Shown: in pieces, positions 35,775 to 45,400 of the stretch
Layout: every line of letters begins with the position of its first letter
Position numbering within the stretch: position 1 is the first letter of the stretch
Assembly (NCBI GenBank): GCA_029204045.2
Contig: CM055073.1
Coordinates: 28,381,366-28,445,365 of the forward strand
Length of the DNA stretch: 64,000 bases
Direction of reading: 5' to 3'
DNA from: Tillandsia leiboldiana
Lineage: Eukaryota; Streptophyta; Magnoliopsida; Poales; Bromeliaceae
Program-made: the position numbers and the translations under genes
The notes under the pieces: model-generated
What the model was told of the DNA's origin: nothing
Seen by the model: only the letters and a program-made list of their open reading frames with translations
Databases searched by the model: none

Positions 35775-36270
35775 CACGTGGCCCGCCGAACAGCAAACAG
35801 CTGTTCGGGCCACCCACGGGCTGCCACGTGGCCCGCCCCCGCACAGTGAGGCGGTTGGCGCCCGCCAATCAGCGGGCGACGCGTGTCCCCCCGGTTGACC
35901 CGCTGACCGGTCGGCGGCCGCGCCGGGCGCGCGGCATGGCCCCGACGTGGGCACGCGCCCCGAGGTACCGGCCCCGACTCCGTGCGCCGCGCACGGTGCG
36001 CCCGCGAACCAGAGGGTGACACGTGTCCCCTACACCCGGTCCACGCATTCCACTGCGGAATTCCGTGGACCGCGCAGCGTGCACCGACCAACCGGAGGCT
36101 GCCACGTGGCCCCGCATTGGTCCATGCACCGCCGCGCTCACCCGGTAGACCGCGCGCCTTGCGCCCGCCAATCAAGCGGTGCCACGTGTCCATGCGCCGG
36201 GTCTGTGCACCCCGCCGCGCAGCTCTGTGGACCGCGCATCCTGAACCGGCCAATGACAGGCCGCCACGTG
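35775..36270. promoter_or_regulatory. G-box/CCAAT module array in the LTR U3
   Basis: Six exact CACGTG motifs (35775, 35825, 36020, 36103, 36183, 36265), plus diverged ACGT cores near 35881 and 35946. The last five cores (35946 onward) recur roughly every 75-83 bp. Most are preceded by a CCAAT-like word (CCAATCA, CCAACCGG, CCAATGA). The context words GCCCGCCAATCA and GCCACGTGTCC repeat with divergence, so the block looks like a decayed tandem array of about 80-bp units 135-635 bp upstream of the TATA box. Confidence 0.8.
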
Positions 36271-36603
36271 GCATCCCGGCGGTCTACGGCCCCTCCCATG
36301 CACCATTTCCCACTAAAAACTTCCGGGAGTCCGTTTTTGGGCATCCGGACTCAGAAATAAACAAGCAAATAGCCGTTTTCAAGCGTTTTTCCGTGCTGAA
36401 TCCATTTCCGACCTCTGTTGGGCCAAATTCTTTTCCGAAATTTCGGCAAACTCAGCCGAAGGCCTACACAGCTAATAATAACACACAGGGTCCATCTATG
36501 GCATCCCATTGACGCACCATGGGCCAGATACACCAACGCTAGGTGCTCTAACAGTGGATTCATCGGAAGAACGCTGCATGGGAATTAGGGCCACTACAAT
36601 TAA

Positions 36604-36915
36604 AGAATCAATCTAAGATGATAAATTACTAGTATAATCTAGCTAGACACTCAATGTATAGGAAACAATCGAAAATAAAAGTTTAAATTTTAGAGTGATA
36701 ATTTGAGTAAATTAAATTATCACTCAATGTATTGGTTGCATAGCGACGACATGACAATTATTGAGTAAAATAATATAAAATTTATTAAATATTTAATTGT
36801 ATATGGTAATATTTGATTCACATGTTGATGAGTAATATTTTATGATTAATATACAAGTTTTTTTTTTTGAGTTTTGACTTTGTTTTAATTTTATTTATTC
36901 TCCCTTTCTAATTTA
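36604..36915. other. AT-rich spacer right of the chromovirus
   Basis: No gene or recognisable element. It is the right-hand flank of the outer insertion. Confidence 0.4.
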
Positions 36916-37011
36916 GGAGATGTTTGATTGCACGTAAAATTATAAAAAATAATTTTTGATAAAAAAAAAGTTTGGTGAATTTTTTTTTTTATTTTGTAGT
37001 ATTTGGTTTGT

Positions 37012-37060
<49 letters not shown>

Positions 37061-37244
37061 AGTTTCCCACCGAGATTTGTTTGGTTGAAAAAAAAAATTA
37101 TATTCATTTGGCAGAAAATAAAAATATATTATTTTTCTCAAATCCACAAAGTTAATTATCCAAAAAAAATTTATGACTAAATAAACACATAAAAAATAAT
37201 TTTTTAAACTAAAAAATATTTTTTACAGACAACCAAACACGCCC
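36916..37244. mobile_element. Harbinger/Tourist-like MITE (329 bp)
   Basis: The left end GGAGATGTTTGATTGC and the inverse of the right end GGGCGTGTTTGGTTG match imperfectly, and TTA flanks both ends (36913-36915 and 37245-37247). A 40-odd-base A run (about 37015-37058) sits in the middle. Confidence 0.65.
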
Positions 37245-37317
37245 TTAGGCCTCGGCTGGCAAACGCTATAAGGGGGATAAGGGGTTATCCCCCTCCTTAT
37301 ACCCAAACAGCATTTAA

Positions 37318-38758
37318 GGCAGCGTTTGGTTGGGGGATAAAGGGGGAATAACCCCCTTTATCCCCCTATTCTTGCCAAACAACCTACAAAAAAGACAGGG
37401 GATAAAATTTTATTTTATCCCCTTCTTAACGGGTTATCCTAGGATAACCCGTTAAGATTTATCCCCCCACCCCCCGGAATAGGGGTTTATCCCGGGGCAG
37501 TGGATGGGAATTTTAATGTGAAATGTTACATTTTAAATTTTAAATTTCAAAATTGATTTTGAATTTTAAAATTTTAAAATTTTAAAATTTTAATGTGAAA
37601 TTTTAAATTTTAAATTTTAAATTTCAAAATTGATTTTGAATTTTAAAATTTTAAAATTTGAATGTGAAATTTTAAATTTTAAATTTGAATTTGAATTTTA
37701 AAATTTTAAAATTTGAATGTGAAATTTTAAATTTTAAATTTGAATTTGAATTTTAAAATTTTAAAATTTGAATGTGAAATTTTAAATTTAAAATTTAAAA
37801 TTAAAAAATTTCAAATATAAATTTTAAATTTTAAAATTTACAATTAAATTTTTAAAATTCAAAATTTAAAATAAAATTTGAAAATTAAAATTTAAAATTA
37901 AAGTTTAAAATTAAAATTTAAAATTTATAATTAAAATTTAAAATTAAAGTTTTAAATTAAAATTAAAATTTATAATTTATAATTTATAATTTTTAAAATT
38001 TACACTTTCATTTCCAATCTAAAGCTATCTACAACTTGAATTTTGCATTTACTAAAATATACTATAAAATAAAAATTATTATTTTTTTAGGTAAGATATA
38101 ATTTATTACTTATAATTAAATTGCTTCAAATTAAATATAATTTTAAAATTAATTTTCCTACAAAAAAAGATAAGGGCAAAGTTGGTATTTTGAAAAAAAT
38201 TCTATCTTCTTTTTCCATTATCCTTCACTATTCCATAATTTCAACCAAACACTATTTTAGCTATTCCAGAGAATACCAACTTTTCAACCAAACGCAATTT
38301 AACTTTTATACTTCTTTATCCCGAAATAGCAAACTATCCCAGGTATAAAAAAATTTATACCTCAGAAATTAATCCCCGAACCAAACGGGGCCTAAGTGTA
38401 GGGGAATAGCTGTTCCTCTCATACCAGGTTATTCCGGTATAAGGGTAGAACAGCTGTTCCACTCCACAAGTGGAATAGCTGTTCCACCTGTTGCTTATTA
38501 TTTTTTTTTTAATTAAAATTTTTTAAATTATAAGATATTTAAATTTATAAAATTTTAAATTTTTTTATTTTATTTTATAAATTTTAATCCCCTCTATTAT
38601 TCTTTTTTCTCTTTAATTTACCAAACACAACTTTTCTTATCCCGGTATAATCTTTATACTCAACCAAATACAAAATTACTATAATTTTTGTTTGTACCTG
38701 AAATTATACCTATCTCCGAAATAACTAATTTTCACTTATACCCGAACCAAACGCAGCC
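37318..38758. mobile_element. Harbinger/Tourist-like element (1.44 kb) with nested pieces
   Basis: The ends GGCAGCGTTTGGTTGGGGG and CCCGAACCAAACGCAGCC are inverted, and TTAA flanks both sides. Internal sequence GGATAACCCGTTAAG..GGAATAGGGGTTTATCCC..CAGTGGATG recurs in the 40517-41215 element. A further pair of ends (GGCCTCGGC..GGCAAACG at 37248, CGAACCAAACGGGGCC at about 38376-38392) suggests a second related element overlapping it. No transposase is visible. Confidence 0.6.
37501..37990. repeat. AT-only tandem repeat with AATGTGAAAT phase marker
   Basis: AATGTGAAAT recurs at 37515, 37592, 37661, 37716 and 37771, so the unit shrinks from 77 to 55 bp. Each unit is made of AAATTTTAAA-type palindromes and is strongly self-complementary. 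It lies inside the Tourist-like element. Confidence 0.85.
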
Positions 38759-38961
38759 TTAAGGTATTGGACTATTGCAAATAAAATGTGCTCAATACAA
38801 ATGGTGAAGTTGCTTCTTTGCATGAATAAGCAAGCACAAAGACATGTCTCTCATCAAAAGTTTTACTTTAAACTACATCCTATAATTAAAATGAACATAA
38901 ATATTATAAAATGTGTGATTGAACAAGTTCGGCCATTAGAAGTAAATGCATAATAAATTAT

Positions 38962-39132
38962 GGAAAATGCTAGATGTACACCCCAAATAGGGTGTACATC
39001 TTACACCCACCCCATCCTAGGGGATGGTGAATTTCACTCGTCACATCGAGTGACGAGTGGATGAATACCCACCCTAAGATGGGTGGGTGTACGATGTACA
39101 TCCCATTTGGAAATGTACATCTAGCACTTCTC
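38962..39132. mobile_element. Mutator-like MITE (171 bp) with 9-bp target duplication
   Basis: ATAAATTAT flanks both sides (38953-38961 and 39133-39141). The inverted ends share TGCTAGATGTACA and its complement, with a nearly palindromic core around CACTCGTCACATCGAGTGACG. A 9-bp duplication is the signature of the Mutator superfamily. It is the best-preserved member of the GTACACCC family in the window. Confidence 0.85.
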
Positions 39133-39194
39133 ATAAATTATAATATATAATATATATAAAAATATGTGCAATAGGTATAAAATGCATGATTGAG

Positions 39195-39200
<6 letters not shown>

Positions 39201-39245
<45 letters not shown>
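39201..39245. repeat. (TA)n microsatellite
   Basis: A TA run abutting the end of the inverted 1.1-kb repeat, as at copy 1. Confidence 0.95.
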
Positions 39246-39248
<3 letters not shown>

Positions 39249-40372
39249 GAGTGAAAATATTTTTGCATTCATAAATGCTTTTCATTTTCTCATATGTAGT
39301 AAGATATGAGAGAAAACTAAAATATCTAATATTATTTTTAAATTTTTTAATATAATTAAGTTTTGATAAATATAATACAAATATAATTCATTTTAAAAAC
39401 TTTGGTAAGATGTTGGAGAAAACTAAAATACTTAATATTAATTTTTTTATTTTTTAATATGATTGAGTGTCCATCAATATTATATGAATATAACTCACTT
39501 TATATTAAATTTGAAAATAAGTTGATTTTTTGCATAACTTTCTATTAAAAAAATGGATAAATCATATCTTTTATTATTACTTTGTTTTTAAAAGTCATGA
39601 TATTTATATTTTAAAAAAAAAAATTTATAGCTAAATCAAAAATTTATTTATTTTGCAAATCATTCTTGTTTTTATAATTTAAAATCAAATTTTTTATTTT
39701 GAGTACAAAACAAAGCACCTCTAATTTTGTTATTAACCAGATTCGAATTATTTGTGGAGGTATAATAAGCTTTTATTTATAAAGGTAAAAAATGGACGAA
39801 AAGCAATTGCAATAATAAGTAAATATTAAAACAAAATTTTAACAAATTTAGCTACATTTATGAAGTTTAGGTACCAAAAGAATATAATACTCTTTTGATA
39901 TTTCTCTTAATTAATATAATTGTTGACTAGTTAGCAATATGGAACAAAAATAAAAAATAAATAAATTAAAAAAAAAAAAAGTTAAACAAAACCTTAATCC
40001 AACCCCGACGAGATTATGCTTTTTTTAGTAATCAAACAAATATTATTGATCTACAAACAACAAGTACTCTGTTTGTAACGATCCGACCCACGTTGAGCCC
40101 AAATTAAAATTCAAAATATTTAAACTCAGCTATTATTACTAGTGTCTATGTCTTCTTATGTATCCAATCACAACTTCATTTCAATCTTCATTCCAATCTG
40201 ATGTGTGGATTATTAGGATCTTACACTGTCTATAGTACAAAATTCCAATCTGATGTATAGATTATTAGGGTCTTACACTGTGTATAGTACAAAATTTGTA
40301 TTAAAAGAACAAACAGAAACACAAATATAATTATCATTGTTGATATCTCATTAACTAAATAATCTACTTAAC
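39246..40372 (-). repeat. Dispersed repeat, copy 2 (inverse of 6715-8041)
   Basis: It runs from TGTGAGTGAAAATATTTTTG to the complement of TTAGTTAATGAGATATC. It lacks the 135-bp internal duplication of copy 1 but has its own duplication of about 65 bp at about 40226-40290. Homology stops at both ends at the same points as in copy 1. Confidence 0.8.
40074..40225 (+). mobile_element. Solo TRIM LTR inside copy 2
   Basis: TGTAACGATCC to TTACA, 152 bp, homologous to the LTRs at 16404-16556 and 16694-16845. The flanks CTGTT and CTGTC are a near-perfect target duplication. The matching insertion in copy 1 shows that it predates the duplication of the larger repeat. Confidence 0.8.
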
Positions 40373-40516
40373 AATAACTCTTATCAACTGTACAATAAAA
40401 TAAAATATTTGAAACTTTTGGGTGGCAATCTAAAAGTGTGCTTAATTGTAAATTTTACTCTCTAGATTCACAAAAAAAATTAGAGCATGAGGCAAATTTT
40501 TTTTTTAATTCTCTTA

Positions 40517-41215
40517 GGTCCTATTTAATTGCGGGATAAAGGAGGAATAATTTTTTTTATTCCACTATTTTTACTAAACGTGGGTAAAAAATGACTTAGG
40601 ATAAAAGTTTAAAATAATCCTGGCTTAACGCGTTATTCTGGAATAACTCGTTAAGAAATATTCCACCTTCCCCTTGGAATAGGATTTATATCTCAGGGAC
40701 AGTGAATAAATATATATATATTTTTTTACACTAGCTTATCTTTTAATCTGAGACTATATGACCATGAGGCTATATAATTTACGGTTATGTAATTATTTTT
40801 ATTTACTAATTATTATTTATTAAAATATACTATAAAATATAAGAAAATATTTTGTTTACTAATTATTATTTACTAAAATATACTATAAAATATAAAAAAT
40901 TATTTTGTTTAGGTGAGATATAATTTATTTTTTACAATTAAATTATCATTTTAATTAATTTATAATAATTAAAATTAATTTATATATATAAGGTAAGGGC
41001 AAAGCTGACATTTTGATAAGAAATCTATCATTTTTTTTCACTATTCTCTACTATTTCATAATTTTAACCAAACATAATTTTTTCTATTTCAGAGAATATC
41101 AACTTTTGAATCAAACGTAATTTAACTTTTATACTTAATTATTTCGAAATAATAAGCTATTCCAAATATAAAAAAATTTACAGATCTTAAATTTATATCC
41201 GAACCAAACAAAATC
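40517..41215. mobile_element. Harbinger/Tourist-like element (699 bp)
   Basis: TTA flanks both sides (40514-40516 and 41216-41218). The ends GGTCCTATTTAATTGCGGGA and the inverse of CCGAACCAAACAAAATC are diverged TIRs. It shares its body with 37318-38758 (AACTCGTTAAG, GGAATAGGATTTATA, CAGTGAATAAA) and is an older relative. Confidence 0.7.
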
Positions 41216-41218
41216 TTA

Positions 41219-41690
41219 ATCCACTCTAATTTGTCGAAAAAACCTCAATCCACTCTAATTTGTCAAAAAAACTTATAAAATTTTGCTTTTGCTTCGACCC
41301 ATCCGAATGGAGTAGTAAGCAGGGGCAAAATATAAAATAAAAATTAATTTATCATAAATCCCTCTTAATCTACAAAGAAAACGAAGCGGGAGATGAGTGG
41401 CTCATCCCACCTTAGATTTGTTCTTTATGTATTCTCACTTAAATAGGGACGTCCACAGCGAATCTAGGGGCGAAAGCCGGAAAGTGTTTTCGTCATGTTT
41501 TCTTGACGGGTCAAGACAAATTCAAAATATATTAATTTTTTATTTTATTTTTTATTTTATTTTTTATCATCGCTTATGTGGAGAGGAATTCCAGCAAAAT
41601 GAGGTAGATCAAAGAAAAAAAAAAAAAAAAAAGTGATTTTCAGTGTTTCTTTCCATTTTTTAAAAAATGGGATCAGATTCAGAACAATAT
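41219..41690. other. Spacer upstream of the AAE gene
   Basis: AT-rich with an ATTTT-rich block and an A run near 41616-41632. No gene is supported. Confidence 0.4.
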
Positions 41691-41696
41691 ATTTAG

Positions 41697-41893
41697 GGCA
41701 ATACTACACCCCAAAAGAGTATGCATCCTACACTCCATCCCATTCTGAGATGGATATACCTCCACTCGTCATATCGAGTGACGAATGGAATTCACCCCAC
41801 TCCATGATGGGGTAGGATGTAGGACGAGTGGAATTCACCCCACCCAGGATGGGGTAGGGTGTAGAATATACACCGCTTATGGGGTGTACACTT
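41697..41893. mobile_element. GTACACCC-family MITE, diverged copy
   Basis: The core CACTCGTCATATCGAGTGACGA matches the 38962-39132 element. A duplicated GACGAGTGGAATTCACCCCA block lengthens it. It sits about 0.6 kb upstream of the AAE start codon. Confidence 0.65.
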
Positions 41894-41909
41894 ATATATA
41901 CCTATATAT

Positions 41910-42075
41910 GAGCAATGCTACATGTACACCCCGAATGAGTGTACATCATACATCTCCACCATTTTAATGGTGGCGATATTTTTTACGGGGCACATCAAGT
42001 GACCCATCATCACACTCCCACCCTTAGATAGGTGGGGGTGTGAGATGTACACCCCTTACGGGTGTACACATAGCA
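41910..42075. mobile_element. GTACACCC-family MITE, third copy
   Basis: The left end GCAATGCTACATGTACACCCC is mirrored by GGGTGTACACATAGCATT at the right. It ends about 380 bp before the AAE start codon, inside the likely promoter. Confidence 0.75.
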
Positions 42076-42302
42076 TTTTCATTATTATTATTATTATTAT
42101 TTTTTTTGATACACCAGGTGTATGAAGCAACAACAGTGTCCACGCTTGCACACTCTTGTTTATAGCTGTGTGTTACTAACAACGAGAGGTGCCGAACAAA
42201 ACGACCGTCGCCGAGATCCTCCCTCCGTTGTCTTCGTCGTCGTCGTCTCCTCTCCCGCCCCGCAACGCAACGGAGCTCTCGAGGCCTTTTCCCTCTCCCC
42301 CA

Positions 42303-42343
<41 letters not shown>

Positions 42344-42456
42344 CCCCCGCACCCGCATACTATACATACACCAACCCCGCACCCCCCTCTGCTCTCTCCT
42401 CTTCTTCTTCTTCGGATCGGATTCACTGAGGGAGGGATCGGAGATCGATTATAGGT
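42076..42456 (+). promoter_or_regulatory. Probable promoter and 5' leader of the AAE gene
   Basis: A pyrimidine-rich stretch (CT repeat 42312-42339, TTCTTC runs 42400-42413) of the kind common in plant core promoters and 5' leaders precedes the start codon. A TTTATAG motif near 42159 is a possible but unproven TATA box. An AG/GT context at 42450-42455 leaves room for a leader intron. Confidence 0.45.
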
Positions 42457-45400
42457 ATGATTCAAGTGGCATTTTGTTTCCAACCTAGGCCCGTTCCATG
42501 TGGCCTCGATCGCCTCGGAACGTCGGTGATCGGAGGCTCCGGTGTACGTCGATTGAGACGAAGGGGTGGCCTTTTGATCCGCCCCGATCGGGGAGCTAGG
42601 GTTTTGTGCTGCTGCTTAAAGGTGAATCATTTTGTTTCTGTTTTTGGCCTCTTTTCCGTAGCCAAGCTTGATTGAGCTGATTCTTGTTGTTGATTGTTTT
42701 GATTATGTTAAACGTATCGTACAAGAGTTTGGACATGAATTATGGGGTTTTTTCTGCTTAAATGCTAATCATTTTGACTTGTTTGTGCCCTGTGTTGGTA
42801 ATAATCAATCATGCTTCGGTGAGCTAATATTGTACTACGGTTTTCAATTTGAAAATTCGGTTTTTTTTTTTTTTTGGGTTGTTTGGAGGTGAAGGATTTT
42901 GATTCCTTTATGTCTCTTATCGATTGTTATACTCCATTGATCTATTTCATGGTTGCTATGCCCTTAGATTAAGAAGGCAAACATATTTACTAGGGTTTTG
43001 GATTTGAGCAATAGGGCATTTTGCTGCTTGGGGTTAAGTTTGATTTCATTATGATGCCTCTTATCCGTAATAATTGTGCTTTCTTGAGTTGTTTCATGTT
43101 GTTAGGTTTTTAGATGAAGAAGGAAAGCATTTCGTACTAGGTAGTTGAATTTGAATTATACATAGGGTTTTCTTGGCTGTTTAGCGGTGTTATTTTGGTT
43201 TTATTGTATTTTTACCAATAATTATGCTTGATTGAGATGTTACATGTTGTCTATTATTAATACTGAGAAGAAAAATATGTTGTATTAAGCTTTTTGAATT
43301 TGAATTATAGGATTTTCTACTAACGGGAGGTGAATCATTTTTACTTTCTATATGTCCTTGATTCATAATCATGCTTGTGTCTCATGTTGTTAATTAGTTA
43401 GAGATTGAGAAGGAAAATATGTCGGACTACATTCAAAATTTGAATTATAGGGTTTCCTGTTTCTTGGAGTTGAATCAGTTTCATTTCTTTGGGCCGCTTA
43501 TCCATAATCATGCTTTCTTTGGCTATTTCATATCATTATGCATTTTGGAAGGAAAACATATGTTATGATTTTTTGAATTTAAGTAATTGGGTTTTCTGCT
43601 GCTTGGAGGTGGATCTTTTTGATTTTATGCATCTTTGTCCATAATGCTTGCTAGAGCTATTTCAAGTAGTTTTATGCTAAGAATAAGAAGGAACACATAT
43701 CATACGAAGTTTTGAAATTTGAATTATAGGTAGAATCACAATTAAGGAGGCACTCCCCGTTCTTAGATAGTGCGCTATTGCCTGGTGTGAATGATTTGGC
43801 CTCATGCGAGTGGAAAGCAGTTCCAGATATCTGGAGGTCATCAGCAGAAAAATATGGCGATCGGGTTGCATTGGTGGATCCTTATCATGATCCTCCATCA
43901 CAATTAACTTATAAGCAGGTGAAGATTATTTTTACTATTTCTTTTAGCCATCAAAAAATCAGTTTGATGTTCATACCTATTAATCTTCCATAGGGAATTT
44001 CTCATATGTTCAAGCTATATATATGATCTTTGAACTTGGAGCTGTTCATCTCTTTGGTGTTCCTTTTTTTATTTTGATTTGATGCCTAAACAAAATGGCA
44101 GCCTTGTTAATCATGCAAACAGAACTAAGGTCGAGTTAGAATAAGATTGAGAATTTACTATTTGCATATGCAAGAAGCAAAATGAATGTTCGAGTAAAAA
44201 AAGTGTTAGCTGCCTTTTTCATTAATAAGCCTCATTTTGAATTTGTAAGTATGGAACTTATTTGTAACTTAGCACATAATTATGGGAGTAAAATGAAGCA
44301 AAAAATACAAGGATATGCATCAATTATTTTTGTTATGAAAAGTTCTGGATGAACCTCTCTGCTAGAAGGCAAGCAAGTGGTTTGGCATGCTGGTAGTTTT
44401 TGGCACTGGGTTGTTAAATTTTGTTCATAATCCACTTATATACTTTCTCTATCTTCCACAATTGTTGGTATTAATTACCCTTGCACTCACGATCATCAAT
44501 CTTGTCCTCATTTGGATACATTCTTGCTATTTTCTTTTGGTGCTCACCTTATATGCGATGTAGTCAACTTCTGATGAAATTTCCATGATTGAACTAACAT
44601 GAAATTCTGGAAATTCTTGAGATAATGCATCTCCTCTTTGTGGTAATTCTGTCTTGGAAAAGGATTGCCATCTATTTTGGTCATATTTGTACCAAACCAA
44701 TGTTTCTATTTTTAACTTTGCTGAAATTTTATTTCATATTTGTGTGTTGGATCTATTGTTCCATGCCTCCACAATGTTTCCTGTTGAATATAAATATTAA
44801 AAACACCGTTCTCTGGTAGCTTAAGCTTTTGGAGAACAATGATTGTTTCGTTTTATTTAACATGATATCTGAGCAGGAGGTCCTAAGTTTGAGTCCCACC
44901 AGACTGCTACTCACTTAATTTTCTCCCATTTAAATTAAGCCCACGTTTTGGGCCAATCAAAGAGTTTCGAGCCTAGACGTGAGGGGAAGTGTTGAATATA
45001 AATATTAAAAACACCGTTATCTGGTAGCTTAAATTTTTGGAGAACAATGGTCGTTTCGTATAATTTAACATTTCCTATGACCGACTCTCTTTTTTTCCTC
45101 TTCTCTCATTGTTCAAGATAATCTTCAGGTAACATAATTGTGATACGATATGTTGAGTCACAAGACTTTCAAATGTACGACCAAAATTATTGTTCATGTT
45201 ATTGCTGTGCCTCTTTAGCTACGTGAGTAGCTATTCTTTTATCTGGGTCTTTTTGTAGCTCTGTATTATACTTTCCTCATGCAATGCAAGGTTCATTTGA
45301 TTTTTTCCCAAGTTTGTGGAACCATTTGTACACAAGGTATTAAGCTGAGAATAATAAGCAATTTGATGTGTAATTGTTTTTCTTCATTTTTACTTTCGGG

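Larger units (their letters stand above)
18582..36598 (-). mobile_element. Ty3/gypsy chromovirus (Tekay/Del-like), full length with nested copy
   Basis: An 18,017-bp element bounded by 3.15-kb LTRs and flanked by ATTAA on both sides (18577-18581 and 36599-36603). Removing the nested insertion and its duplicated 5 bp leaves about 11.5 kb. In transcription order on the minus strand it has the 5' LTR 33451-36598, primer-binding site 33430-33442, gag, protease, reverse transcriptase, RNase H, integrase, a chromodomain-like C terminus, polypurine tract and 3' LTR 18582-21730. The order PR-RT-RH-INT-chromodomain defines a Ty3 chromovirus. By eye the two LTRs differ at only about fifteen sites, so the insertion is young. 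Single-base frameshifts in gag and pol and the split integrase make this copy non-autonomous now. Confidence 0.95.
33451..36598 (-). repeat. 5' LTR of the outer chromovirus
   Basis: A 3,148-bp LTR with TG..CA ends. U3 is about 960 bp (36598 down to the TATA at 35631-35639), so most of the LTR is a very long R-U5 of about 2.1 kb. The U3 is GC-rich and built of repeated ACGT-core modules. Confidence 0.95.

Noticed and set aside
42122..42488. Alternative upstream start codons for the AAE gene (for example 42189)
   Set aside because: The frames are Ser/Pro/Leu low complexity from the CT repeat and do not lead in phase into exon 2 without an extra intron. The 42457 start does so cleanly.
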